Shown here: piece after piece, positions 37,111 to 49,800 of the stretch
Layout of the letters: every line of letters starts with the position of its first letter
How positions within the stretch are numbered: position 1 is the first letter of the stretch
Origin: Chaunax sp. Z400
Lineage: Eukaryota > Chordata > Actinopteri > Lophiiformes > Chaunacidae
Direction: 5' to 3'
DNA length: 64,000 nucleotides
NCBI GenBank assembly: GCA_037577475.1
Contig: CM075203.1
Coordinates: 2,202,001 to 2,266,000 of the forward strand
Position numbers and translations under genes: made by a program
Notes under the pieces: model-generated
Seen by the model: only the letters and a program-made list of their open reading frames with translations
The model's database searches: none
Told to the model about the DNA's origin: nothing

Positions 37111-40100
37111 GATTGTTGAACTGTGGTCAGCTTCGAGGCAAGACGACGAAAAAGCTTCACAGTCCTTTGACAGCTATACATCTCGCATCCTCTGAGGATA
37201 AAAGTCCGCTTCATGAGGGCCTTGACCACATTTTGCTTGTTTTTTTTTTGTGGTTTTTGTAGCTGTAACTAAACAAAATTATTCAAGATGGAAAACATTC
37301 ATTTTGCTAAGCTCTCGGCCTCATTGTTCAGTCAGGCCACAGTTTCGCAAATACGTTCTAGATTTGAAGTAGATATAATTTAAAAGTCAATTCATTCTCT
37401 GCTGTTTTGCCACTTTGGTTTGCATTCTTCATGCAGTCATGTAGCCGATCATCTTTATGTAAGTATTACTCAACTATTAATCAAAGTAGAGAAGAAGAGG
37501 AGCTCTAAAATACGGAGTAAGATTTCATCGGATAAAGTGACTGTTGCCTTCTGTTGCCGTTTACAGAGCGTTTGTAACGGTTCTGATCTGAATTCACCTT
37601 TTGAGCGCGCTAGATTTAAACTGGATGAGAGTTTGAATGATGTTTTGTTAATGGAGTTAATGGCTTTAATGAAATATGGCACAAAGCAATAGATGCGTGG
37701 GGGAACCCAGACCATCTTATAACCTGACTATATTGATAACTGCCAAAACTGTATGGAAACCCGAGTTGTGCGGCGCACGTTGACGTGTGTAACTGGTTTT
37801 CTTCTAAAGCCGAGTTCAGACCAAAGATTCACCAAGAGAGAAAATCATCTCAGAATGTTGGAGGGAAACGTTTTAACGGTTTGAGCTCGACTCAAGCTGA
37901 TTCACCAGTGGCTGGTCTTAAAACTGACCTGAACGAACTAACGGCGACAAAGACCGATTCTTGCTTCACTTCACGAAACCTGTGACAGGGACGAAAAGTT
38001 GCATTTGAACACACCGCAAAGCCAACAAGTACGAACGTTCTGCACCTGTTTGAGAAGAAATAACTCTTCATACCAGCAGGTGGCGGTAGTCTGCATCAGA
38101 AAACACAGGACTGCACCTCGAACCGTTTTCAGACGACTCTCGCCCAACAATAAAACGGTTTCTGTCGGTCTTCAGTAGAGACGTTTACCGTGAAGTCACG
38201 CATCCAGCGATCGTACCTCGGCTGCCATGTTTGGGATATGCGGAGGGTAAACAATAGCGAGAGCTATAGCACAAACGTGGGCCATTTTCAACAGACCTAA
38301 ACACAATAGATGCTCTATTAGGGTCGTGATCCAAACTGGTGAAGTCTTGTTCAGTAGTTGGTTGTTTCAACCAAATCAAACGGGGTCGATGTCGTATTTC
38401 AGAATCCCCGCTGGAATTACAGCTCAGGGAGAGAAACAACAGGAGCTATCGGAGAAGAGGCGTAGTGCAGAACATTTTACCACAGGAATGTGGTTTAAAA
38501 ATATTTTTATACTGCTTCGAAGACATGGACATATTTCAGTATTTGCTGAAAATATTGCTCATATATTCACTTACAGACTTTTACTAGAATCAAAATAATC
38601 CCGTGTATAAGCAGTTTGCTAAAGCACTACGTAATTCACCATATTGTGATAAGTGATCTATATCTGCTGATCAATCACTGCTCTCTGATGGTGCCATCTA
38701 AGAATACCTAGCTTTTACCATCAGATAATTCATCCACATAACATACTTTACCACTTTCGCTCTTGTCATGCACTTCTGTCTGCTTATAGGCCGTAACTTG
38801 AGCAGATACAATGGCATGTTTGATTGGTCGATGCACCCCCCTGTAGTAAATCATGACGGTACCTAAACCATCTGCTGCTTTATTCCAGATGTCGTGATGT
38901 GAAAATGTTTGGAATGATCGATGAAAAACGAGAACAGTCTTCTTGTTTGCTTCCCGTTTTTGTTCTGGTGCACTGGTTCACTTTTAACCGAGCAGCCAAT
39001 CAGAGTCGTCTCTCTCACCGGCAGACTCTGCTGCCAATTCAGCATGCTCAGTCGGCAGAAAAACCACCAACAAGGTCCAACCGGTGCCAATAGTGTGGGA
39101 CACACTGCAAAAACCAGGACCACAGACGCTCCCTGTCAGGACCCTGAGGTCTGTTTGAACAGCAAATCAACGCCGCCTGGTCCAAATGGCATAGTTTAGA
39201 TAGAGGAAAGAGAGGATCACCATGACGATAGCCGTGTCTGTCACAGATTACATCATTTTATTCACAATATAATATTTATCCATAAAATTTACTCCTAAAA
39301 TAACATCTTTCCTCAGAACCCAGGTTGAGAATCTTTGGTCTGAACGGGGTTTAAATGAGCCAAATATGTAGAGAAGTCAAAGAAAAAGATGAACTCATGC
39401 TGTGTTCAGTGTGTTAAAATTATAATGAGTTTTCTCAACGCGATACAAGTATCAAAAAATTTAAACTGCCATTCGATACTTAAAGAAAACGATACGTTTA
39501 ATTTCAAACCAGGCAATGTTTAATTTTTAACGAATAGTGCCAAGAGCATGTCGACATACATTTGTAAGGATCTCATTGGTCCAAGAGAGCACACTAATCT
39601 ATCCTGCTTCTTCACTCGACATCATTGTGAAGGTCTTTAAACATCAGTGGCTTTGCTTCCTCTTGAGTCCCCCCCCCCCGTCGTCTCCAGCAGAGATCTC
39701 ATTGGTCGACGCGGCGGCCCATCGTGTGACAGTTCTGGTGTTACAAAAACAACACCCATGCATGATGATATACTGTCGTAGGTGTTGTGGTGAGTTGTAA
39801 TGTGCCGTAGAGCCGCATCCCTTTTTTGGATCATCAGAACTGTTGCCGGGTGGATTTCTGGGACGGGGGTCTGGTTTCCCTTCAATGTTCTGCGAAGTCG
39901 TTGCAAAATTTCAGGTGCATCGATGTTTATGTTCAATTCTGGTGTGAGGAATGCTTATAGTATCTTATTTATGCATTTTTTTTTCCTTATTGAGTAAAAT
40001 AATTCTGCTGTATTGTGAACCATTTGTTCTGCATTTCGAGATTTGGCGGTTCTCTGTAAAAGAACTAATTGGATCACCTGTTTATTTTTTCCCCAAGAGT

Positions 40101-40490
40101 CAGGATACAACCTTATGCCTTATGACTGTCAGTCAGACAAAAAACGAATCTGACCAAGCTCCATTTTTACAGGCTGAGGCACCAGGTCCTTTTTTATTTC
40201 TGAGCATTTTAACGTAGGCTAACGGTAGCATGACAACATAAAGGTCCTGCAAATGCAAATACAGGATAGAGGTTCAACAAAGTTGATTCCTAACGAAAAC
40301 GTCCAGACAAAGTGGAGGATTCTTAGACGAAGAGTACTTAACCAAACCCGACAATATACCACCATGGAAACAACTCCTGCTGCCCGCAGCGCCGAAATCA
40401 ACCCTAACAAAGGTTGTTACTGAGTGATTACGTCAAATCTCAACTGTATTCTGTTCTGAAATAAAGTTCACAATATTTTCAATACACTTG
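37111..40490 (+). other. probable long scd 3' UTR / 3' flank
   Basis: No canonical AATAAA occurs in the first 1 kb after the scd stop. The first (38149-38154) lies inside the inserted inverted-repeat element. A better-placed one is AATAAA at 40460-40465 ('ttctgaaataaagttcac'), which would make a 3' UTR of about 3.4 kb. Long 3' UTRs are known for mammalian SCD, so this is plausible but inferred. Confidence 0.4.
37803..39356. mobile_element. DNA-transposon-like element with terminal inverted repeats, about 1.55 kb
   Basis: GTTCAGACCAAAGATTC at 37814-37830 is repeated exactly, inverted, at 39329-39345; the flanking bases 'taaagccga' and 'cggggttta' extend it imperfectly. I see no transposase frame, so it is a non-autonomous element. 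The exact ends and target duplication are not resolved. It carries an internal AATAAA (38149). Confidence 0.65.
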
Positions 40491-40699
40491 GAATTCAAAA
40501 TGAGTGTTGCTCTTCTTTTTAATTCATGTCTGATATAAATCTGGTTAAAAACAGTTTTTTTTAAAAACACAATTAAACAGGTTATGTTTCCCTGTAGAGG
40601 TCATTTTAAATGTGATATTTAATTTGGATTCTGGTACAAATTTCAATACATTTCTGTCATCCTGTTCTTGGCTTTGGGAGCTTTTATCACCTGTGCCAG

Positions 40700-41180
40700 G
40701 ACATTATGTTTTCACCCTAGTTCATTTGATTTGTCTGTTAGCAAGATGTTTTTGTGGAGGGGTGGAGCCCAGATCAGGCGAGCTTAACAGACGTGGGATT
40801 GTTGGGCCTTGGTGGAGGAATGCTACCTACTGTTCTACCATTTTAGTTTGAGCTGTCATGGCAGTTCTGTCAGAAACTAGAATGCTACTCATTAGAGCAC
40901 ATACCTCCACCATGTCCCAACAGTCCCCTTCAATTCAGTCTAGCTTCATCAAACTCACAGACCTGCATGTAACCATAATCTAAAGTGACTGGTTTTGTAA
41001 CAGCCAACCATTAAACCCTCTGAATATGTCTGATTTTGTTTTCATCAAGATCCATGCATTATTCCAAATATTTAAAATGTACTTCATGTTAGAAAAAGCC
41101 AAAGAAAAAATCTTGGATATTCTGGACCAAGACCCATTTCATGGAATCGTATTGAGTACTTTTTACAAATCCTGCTGATA
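40700..41180. repeat. forward and reverse copies of the 'cttggtggagg' repeat, back to back
   Basis: The forward part ends 'ttgttgggccttggtggagg' then 'aatgctacctactgttctac' (about 40725-40850). It is followed by a reverse copy starting 'actagaatgctactcattag' and 'agcacatacctccaccatgt' (from about 40868). Together they make an inverted pair. Confidence 0.6.
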
Positions 41181-41334
41181 AACCAGCCAAGTAACAAACA
41201 GACACAGGTGAAAACATGACCTCATTGGCAGAAATAATGAAAAAGATGATCTAGATACTCCAACAGCAGCAAATCACTTACATTTAATCTGACATGACCG
41301 ACCACAACTGTGACATTTTAGTCCTTCAAATGGT

Positions 41335-41615
41335 AAATGTACTTACACCTGTACTTAAATAGCACCTCTCTAGTATGGCTGACCACTCAAAGCACGTAAT
41401 AACATAAGTTAGCGTTCACCCACCCAACACAGTGGTGGCAGAGTTCAACAATTCAAGGTGCCACCTGCTCATCGGGAGCGATAACCATTCGCACAATCGC
41501 TCAGACAGTTTGAGGTTAAGTGTTTTGTCCAAGGACGGTTCAACGTGTAGGCTGCAGGGGTCAGGATGGAGACATGGACCCTCTGATAAGTAGATAACTT
41601 GCTCTACCTCCATTG
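41335..41615. repeat. teleost dispersed repeat ('gaccactcaaagcacgtaat' type)
   Basis: It carries 'acttaaatagcacctctcta', 'gaccactcaaagcacgtaat', 'cgttcacccacccaacacag', 'gtgttttgtccaaggacggt' and 'gctgcaggggtcaggatgga'. This series is common across fish genomes. Superfamily not assigned. Confidence 0.55.
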
Positions 41616-41839
41616 AAGATAAATGGATTCAGGCTTCATCATTATGCCGTATTTGGGTTGTGTTTTTCTGGCTGAATCTGGCGTCCATCGCTGGTATTAG
41701 CTAGCTTAACGTCAGTAGATGTACTCCGAGCCTTTACTGACGTAAAAGTAGCAGTAAAACAAAAATACTTCCAAGTCCTGAATTTAAAGTCTGACTTGAG
41801 TAAATGTCAGCAACATGTAAAAAAAAAAAAAAAAAAGTG

Positions 41840-41990
41840 ACATTTCCTGTTTCCATTTACGGTTTCTTCCCAGCCACATGAAAAACCTTCAAACCAAGTT
41901 TCAGGAAAATCCATCAACTAGTTCTTGTGTAATCCTGCAAACAGACAAATGGAAGCGATTACTTAGCCTCATTGGTGGAGGTAAAACCCA
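41840..41990 (-). repeat. reverse copy of the 'aggattac' repeat
   Basis: 'aaaccaagtttcaggaaaat', 'ccatcaactagttcttgtgt' and 'aatcctgcaaacagacaaat' form the reverse complement of the start of the family seen at 2130 and 21430. Confidence 0.55.
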
Positions 41991-42394
41991 GAGCCAATGG
42001 GGTGTTTTGACCCAGTTTAGTTATTTCTATATTATTGGGGTCAATGTGGGCTAAAATAACCCAACACATCCTGTTAGCTGCGGACATACAGTACGTGTGC
42101 ATGTCAAATATATCCCGTCTATTTAACTGCATGCCGATGAAGAACACTCTGAATGTGTTAAATGGTTTACACAGGGCAGAGAGGAATGTGGGACCAGTGT
42201 GCTGACCGGAGACCGGTTTGGATTACATCAGATGTTTTCAGGGTTTGTGGATGAGCAATGTTCTGCATCGCTGAAACAATGAGTCTATTATTAAATCAGG
42301 TGACTTGATCTTATTCATGAGGATGAAAAGCCTTTAACATACTGGACAAAACATCTTAATCAATAATGGAAATGATTGAGAGTTACAGCGCTCA

Positions 42395-43290
42395 CATCCA
42401 CAGATGGAAGTAGTAAGTTAAAAGTAATACCACAATGTGATAATACAGAAGTAGAAGTATTATAAGTGCTCTAATTGTGCAGAATGACCCTTCACAGAGT
42501 ATTATTCTCTATTGTGGATTATGCCTTTACATGTAGGCAGCATTTTAAGGATGCAGCCTGTACTATAAGTACTATAAGGTAATGCAATGGACAGCAAAGT
42601 GCAATATTTCTCTATGAAAAAGAAAGTAGTATACAGTGGAAATACTTAAGTAGGTAGGGTAGAAGTACTTGAGTAAATATACTTAGCTACAGTCATTTTA
42701 TTTCACTCACGTTTGGGATGAAACTCAAAGCAAGAGCAGCACTACCAAAACAGAGAAATACTACAAGTAAAAGCTGCACATTAAACCATAAGTAAAAGTA
42801 TTAAAAGTATACATTATGCACAGTGATCTATTTTCTATTTCAACTACTGTAAATGCTGCCCTGTAGTGTAAAAAAACATTACAATAATATTTAAGAATGT
42901 CTTATGATTATGTATTTGAATGCACAGTACATAAAGCTGCCAGGTAAAAAAAAAAAAGTACAGTAAGTACTTCAGTAAATATATTTAGCTACATTCTGTT
43001 TTATTTGAGGAACAGTCACCATGAAACCTGTAGCAAAAGTTACACATTAAATAGTTCTTAAGTGAAAGTATTGGCATTGAAATATACTTTAAATACCAAA
43101 AGTATCCATTATGTACTATGTTAGTTAATGTTAAATCTTTGTTAATATTCTACTACTTTAAATGCTGCAGGGCAGCTTCATCAACACTACATACGTGTAC
43201 ACTAGAATGTACTTGTGTATTATGATTCATTAAGTACATAAATTGGAAATACTCATGCAAAGTACAAGCACTTGTGCGAATGTACGTGTT
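42395..43290. repeat. 'agtaaaagta' dispersed repeat, at least two related copies in tandem
   Basis: Two blocks (about 42.64-42.90 and 42.95-43.20 kb) share the same order: 'gtacttgagtaaatatactt' or 'agtacttcagtaaatatatt', 'agctacagtcattttatt' or 'agctacattctgttttatt', 'gcacattaaa' or 'acacattaaa', then 'tccattatgtac'-type ends. Smaller fragments occur near 20.62, 22.23, 41.75 and 61.76 kb. Confidence 0.65.
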
Positions 43291-45836
43291 GCTCTCCTCT
43301 GGTGACACCTGAGTGTTTTTGGCAGGACGACAGTTCCATAAACTCCTGGAGCCGGAGCGGCGTCCCGTGAAGGGAGCGTCCAACATGACTCAGGACGAAA
43401 GTGTGGTGTGTTGCGCGAGACACACATCACCCCAGACGGTGGTGACCGAGGTTACTGAAGTTCAACCCCCTAAAAAACATACCCACCACGCAGCTCCGAG
43501 CGTCTGACTTTATAACCAGCCAATCACCAACGAGTTCTTGACTTATGATCCTCCTGCACCAATGATGGCAGGGCACGAGAACAACCTGTGCCATCTGCTA
43601 ATTTTTCACTGACTCGGAATCTGACAGTGAATGAAATGACTTCTGATGAAACACCCGTGGAGGAAAAGAAAGTCGTAAAAGCATACAGTGGTGCTTTCAC
43701 GTACTTCTGTGAACATAGGAAAGTAGAGCTCACGCGGGTGACGCGATGCACTTTAGAACTGTATAAGAGCAGCTGGCAAAGATTTTCTGTAACAACTATA
43801 ACGCAGTACATGTAGTAGCTGCTCTAATGGTATAAAATTGTGTACATTTAACATAACGATACATATTTAACACATGACCGGGGCCTGTTGCTCGTCCATG
43901 ATAAAACAATGCAACACTAAATACAGTTAAAATCATAATGTTTGTGACTAATTTTGTCCTTCGTCATCATCAGCTAGCTTGATATGCTCGCACCATAGCT
44001 CGTGTGTGTTGGAAGAGAAGGTGTCGAACAAAGTTCATTTTCTCGTGATTCCTCGGTCTGAAAATGTCATTTTAGCGTCAGAATATTTAGAGGATATGTG
44101 ACTTGAGACAAATTCATCTAATATTCACTTTAGTGACTATAGGGTGAAAAGAATCGGCCATTAACTATGCGTGTCTTCACTTTTTCGACTGGTTTGAATG
44201 GATATAGGACTTGCAGAGGTCATCATAAAGGGGCGGGGCAGTCGACAACCACGTGACAAAGACCCAGGAAATGACCCTTATGTGAGCTGTGTAGTCTGAA
44301 CAGTCTGTACTTGTAGTTGCACATGAACGGCATGAAAGAGAGCCATCTACTGTTCAAACTGTACAAATGTAAAGAAAATATACTCAATACTATACTTTTA
44401 TGCATATTTGATAAATCATTTAATGCTTTATGAACAGTTAAAATTATCAGAGAATTTAGTTGACTCATGTCTGTGTTACTGGTTTTCTCCAGCATGACGC
44501 CTGTTTTGTCATTTCATGTCATTTTAAATTCTTAACAGGTATTACATTTCTAACAAGTATTTAATTTTACAGCCACTCCCAAAGTTGTTCTTTATTCCTG
44601 GCAAATAACAAATCTATGAAGAATTATTTTTTAAAATATTAATAGTGTTATTAGTTACAAATGATTAATGGAAAACACATGACATTTAAAGAAATTAATC
44701 AAGTGTGAAAACATCTGAAGTGGAGTTTTATTTGAAAAAAGATACCGCAATGACTAAAGTAAGCAACATGATTTGTATAAATATGTGTAACCAAAATGGG
44801 CAACAATGAGGCACTTTGCTGCCTTCTGCTGCCAAAGATACACCAAACTATCCAGCTTCACGCCCAACTAAACATCAGAGCATCATGTGTTTTCATCCGT
44901 CAGTTCAATTATATTGAGATCAGTGTCTGATTTAATCTAAAACAAACACGGTTCCTAAAAACAAAGTAAGTCAGTGTTATGAGAAGGAGAAGATGCAGCC
45001 CGTTTGGAGGGTGCAGCACGAATGTGTTAATGTCATTTTTGTTCATGAGCTGCCATGTGACCTCAGCAGTGAATAAAGGGGTTTTCATAGGGAAACATGC
45101 ACACTGATGGGGAAAACAAATGATTCATTCACACAAGCCAGCAGGAAATAACAAATAGGGCGATACAAAAAGCAGAAATAGAATAAACTTTGACAATCAT
45201 GGCACCATAAACTGGACACAATCTGTTATATCAGGTGAAGAGAACCATCAGTATTTACGTTACAGTGCTTCCAAATGCTTGTTTTTGGATTTCTATATGC
45301 TCAGCAAAGGGAGCATCAAGCCGTTTCTCTCTCATAGAAACTCACAGGAGAGATTCAACCCAGATCTGATTCTCACGGTTTCAGCCCCTACAGCAGACGT
45401 AGGAGATGCTGGTTTCTGCAGCTGGGAGCACTGTGTGTAATTCTCAACAGCGTTTCTGCAGAACTGAAAGGAGAAAAGAGTCTAATGTGGACTTTTCTTC
45501 CTATTTTACACCAAACTGTTGAATTTACACAGAATCACCACTTTCAGAAATACATTCATCTTTTTGGAAAATTACCACGGCGACATTCACAAATCTACAA
45601 AAACAAAATCCACCTCGGCGCCCGATCAGCCAAAGTCCTCCAGGAAGGAAAGAAGTGTGAAGCGATGAATAACACAATCTGTAATATTCTCCGTTATTAG
45701 TGTCATCATCAAAGCGGGATCAGGTGAAAAAGAAAAAAAAGAAGAAAAGAAATAAATACATATTTAACAGCATGGTAACACTGAAGTCTGGTTTGGGTGG
45801 CGCTGTGCCTGGGGGGGGGGGGGGGGGGGGGGGGGT
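43291..45836. other. spacer before sec31b 3' end
   Basis: No confident gene. A relatively GC-rich open stretch at 43313-43507 is discussed as a finding. The sec31b 3' UTR must occupy the right-hand part, but I see no clear AATAAA on the minus strand close to the stop. Confidence 0.4.
45811..45835. repeat. 25-nt homopolymer G run (C run in sec31b mRNA)
   Basis: Twenty-five consecutive G on the plus strand. On the minus strand this is a C tract starting 2 nt after the sec31b TAA (45837-45839), so it opens the 3' UTR. Confidence 0.9.
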
Positions 45837-46810
45837 TTAGACGCCCAGCTTGTTGCCGATGGTCATGACCACTTTGAGGATGGGCATGAAGGCGGAGATC
45901 TCGCTGAAGTTGCTGCTGCTGACCACCTGCGTGTGGACCTCCAGGCCCCGCTGGTAGTTCTGGTTCGCCACACAGAGGCTGATCTCATGGAGCCCGTTGA
46001 GGATGTTGTGAGAGAGCTACGAGATTGATGGAGAAACGAAGGCACACGTTACTACGTGGTCCCTGATGGGTCAAATGACATCACGGAATTCCTTATTTTG
46101 TCTGGGAAACAGTCCAAAACTTAAGGTTTTGTATTTTCTCTGGTTGATCCCAAGATTGATGTTATAAGACTTATTTACACCCTTTTTTTAAGATCTTCAC
46201 TGTAGCCTCTAGGCTAAAAACATTAGCTCATACTAGTGTTGAAGTACTCAAGCTCGGTCTTGGTCTTGGTTTATGTGGTCTTGACTACAACACCAGCTCA
46301 TACCCCTTTCTTTGGAAGGTGCACAGGCTCAAGCTTGTTATGCATAGATCACAAGTTGTTGTTGATCTCATCTAACGGTGGATTGTATACGGTTTGGATC
46401 TTGTGTATCTCCTGACGTGAGCTAGGTGTTATTAATGCTCTTAGCTTCGAGGCTACAGTGAAGACAGGCTTTGTGGAGACTTTGATTCCGCTGTGCGAGC
46501 TGCATGGAGCCTTTTTTATGTCTGATCTTGGATGAATTCTTCTATTAAAATATGGTATTTTCTTCTCCTAACCATCCTGCCAACAGCAGGTTTTAACTTC
46601 AAGATGGATAAAAACTGCTTTAGTGCAGTTTTTCTTGAACATTTTTGTAGCATGATGATATTTCTCACCGACTGCTCTCTCAGCTTGTCATACAGGTATC
46701 CCAGTCGTTTGGCTGCATCATCAAGTTTCCTTTTCGTTTGCTGGAAAGGAAACATTTGTAGTCATTTGATTTATTTTCAATAAATACAAGCTTTGTATCA
46801 CATGTACCTG

Positions 46811-46841
<31 letters not shown>

Positions 46842-49800
46842 ACACACACACACACACAGACACACACACAGACACACACACACACACTTACTGGGTCTCT
46901 AGCTGCTAGCTGGCAGCGCTGCACCAGGCTGTCAAAGGTGGATTTGAGGATCATGTGTTCTGCGGGGATTTCCTTCTGCTCCACCCTCTCTGCTGGCAGC
47001 TGCTGGAGGAGCTGAGGAAAAAAACAAGGACAGAGATAATGACATGCTTTGCAGTTTGTCGCTATGAGAATGCAGGTTAACAGCCGTTTGTTTTACACGC
47101 CTACCTGCACACTAGGCTCCTGGGGGGCTCCGGGGGGGACTTGGGCATGGTCGTGTGGCTGAGGGGCCTCCACTGGGAATCCCATGACGGGGGCTGTGAT
47201 CGGGGCTGGTGGAGTGTAGTTGTCAGGGACCTGCATACATACAAGACCGATTATATTCAGTCAGTGAGAGGAAGGTTATATAAACTGAGCTGTGTTCAGC
47301 AGCTATTATTAAAGCTACAGGTACTGTGGACTATTTTAATAGTGATAAAAGCAGCGGGACCTTCTTCTTCCTGGGTCCACCTCGCACTGCCGGTGGGTCG
47401 TTCCAGCCTTCATGAGGTCCTAAATTTAGGAGGATGAGAGAGAGAATTAGAAGGAAAATCGTGTTGTTGTTTTTTTATTGTTGTTGTTGTTACACTCAAG
47501 CATCCAAAGATCATCTATACCAGACGATCTCTTTAAGCCCAGGTTAGTCTTTGTGGCAAAAAACCTTTCCAGTGAAAAAAACCCCGCATCAATAAGCCAA
47601 AGAGCAGTTTCAGCAAATATGGCAAAAGTGTTCAGGCAGCAGCCTTGAAATCCATCACCAGCAACAATCCCCTAATGCAGAATAATGATGAGCCTTTTAT
47701 GAGCTCAGACGTTTCTGCACCAAGTGAAAAGTGATGGATGAGCTTAAATCAAACAAACAGTATCTTGATTCAGGTTTTTTAAGCTAACATCCAAATAAAT
47801 TAGCTCTCTACATTTCCCTCAGGCAGACAGCGGCACAAGCAAACATCACCAAATACACTGAGTGACCAAAATGAGCTGCAAGCTAAAGCAAAAACATAAA
47901 ACCTAATGCAGTGATACTGTTTTACTGGTACAGATGGTTTTTTTTCTTTCTGGTCACTCCAGTGAATACTTCAATGCAATCATGTTCCATATCCAACCCT
48001 AACTCTTGTCACCTTGGTGGTCACACTGGGAGTCCAGCCAGGGAAAGTATCCTGCAAGTCAAGGCGGAGGGAGAGCTGAGGAGGATTCGGCAACCATTAA
48101 GCAACAGATTCCAGCTGACAGGGTTGGGTAGGTCTGGGTTCATTTCCAGTCTGGTCTTGTCTAAACTGGTTTAATTTGATGTGAACCCGTCTGAACCTGC
48201 ATTTGTCAGGTGCGGGTGGAGACGGTTGGCAGCGCGTCAAGCAGGAGCCTTAGGACAAGTGATTGTAGCTCAACAATAGAGGGTGGAAATAACCGATTGC
48301 TCGTGTTTTGTAGTGATGCACTAAAGTTGACAGTTGACTACAAAATGTTGCTGTTTTAGTCTTGACAGGCGTTAATAATAGAGAGCTCATCGGCAACGAG
48401 TCGGAGCCTGTCCTGCTGTCTCATGTTAGGATAAATGTGACGACACTTGAGCACAAAGCCTCGTTCTGATCCGCTCCTTTTGGGCCGTGTTAACGTTACA
48501 CTGGAAACAGACCTGTCTAATATTTAACAGCTGGGACTGAGAAATGTTTGGACACAAAGCTGCTCTGGAGAGAAAAAAAAGGCCCCCGTTTGCCTTGAAT
48601 TCACAATTGATTGCTACTGACAAGTAATAATTTAGGAGCAGTGTTACTGGATGTAAAGCAGTCGTTTCCCATGTGCTGAGCAGAGACACATAAAATCCTT
48701 CCTCCCAAAAATAGTTGGCAAAACACGTGTGCTTTTCTGTTAGCATTCCTCTGCTGCTGATTTAAACATCTCGGAGAATCCAGTCTTTATTTCACCTTGA
48801 AAGTCCTTTTGTTGTCACGGTGACGGACGACAGACACGACTCCTTTAGAATCAGCTTTGTAGCATTTACTGCCTGTCATTTTGAACTATAATAATAATTG
48901 CTTCTTTGTTCCTGGCTGCTGAGTCAAGAGCGACACCTACTGATCCGGTCTTAAATTTAAAACCAGTTTTAAAATTTTTCAAACCAACCCAAACCTACCA
49001 GCTGACATGTGTAAATGTGTCTAAAGCCAGAAAAAGCTAAATGAATGAATGTAATTCTGATCTTTTGACAGGAACCTGACCGACATAGCATCTACCTGTA
49101 GGAGGAGGAGGACGAGGAGGAGCAACAGCAGGGGTCAAGAAGGGCTTTACAGCAGGAGCCCCGGGGCCGCCCTGTGGATACCCATACGGACCAGAAGCCA
49201 GCGGCGGTGCAGCCGGGTTAGGGACAACCCCTCGGTACATAGGAACCGATGCTCCTGGTTGGGAAATAGGTGGCATGAAGCCCGAGGCTAAAGAGGTAGA
49301 TGGCATGAAGCTTGTCGGCGGCACCCCGGGGCTGGGCATGGGGGGCAGGCCTCTGGGGTTTGATGGTGACCGCTGTAGGGGAGGTCCTGATAAGTTAGCA
49401 GCTGGCATAGAAGGACCTGGAGGAGGGAAGTTTGAGGGTCTGCTAACGGGCACAGGCTGAGGCTGGAATGTCTGATGAGGAGGGAAACCTGGGAGAGAAA
49501 AAAAGGAACGATGAAGAACTCCTCCAGTATCAAATGAAACCCTGAAACACCTGGAAGTAGACAAAACAAACCTGGAGCAGGATGCTGGGGGTAGGAAGGC
49601 CGCATGGCGGGGCGGGTGGAACTAGGCGGCAGTACGTGAGAAGAAGGTGGCAGACCAGGACCGGTGTTGGTTGGAGCAGGTTGTGGGGTAAAAAATGACG
49701 GCACAGGAGGCTGGTGCTGGGCAACAGTGGAAGGCTGGTACTGATTCTAAGGTTGAGGGGGGGGGGGAAACGTTGTTATAAAGAAGAATACAAAAAAAAG

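Noticed and set aside
38149..38154. AATAAA as the main scd polyadenylation signal
   Set aside because: It lies inside the inverted-repeat element, so it is kept only as a possible alternative site.
37111..45836. wnt8b expected between scd and sec31b from human order
   Set aside because: No Wnt-type cysteine-rich exon is visible on either strand; the last Wnt exon is large and would have shown.
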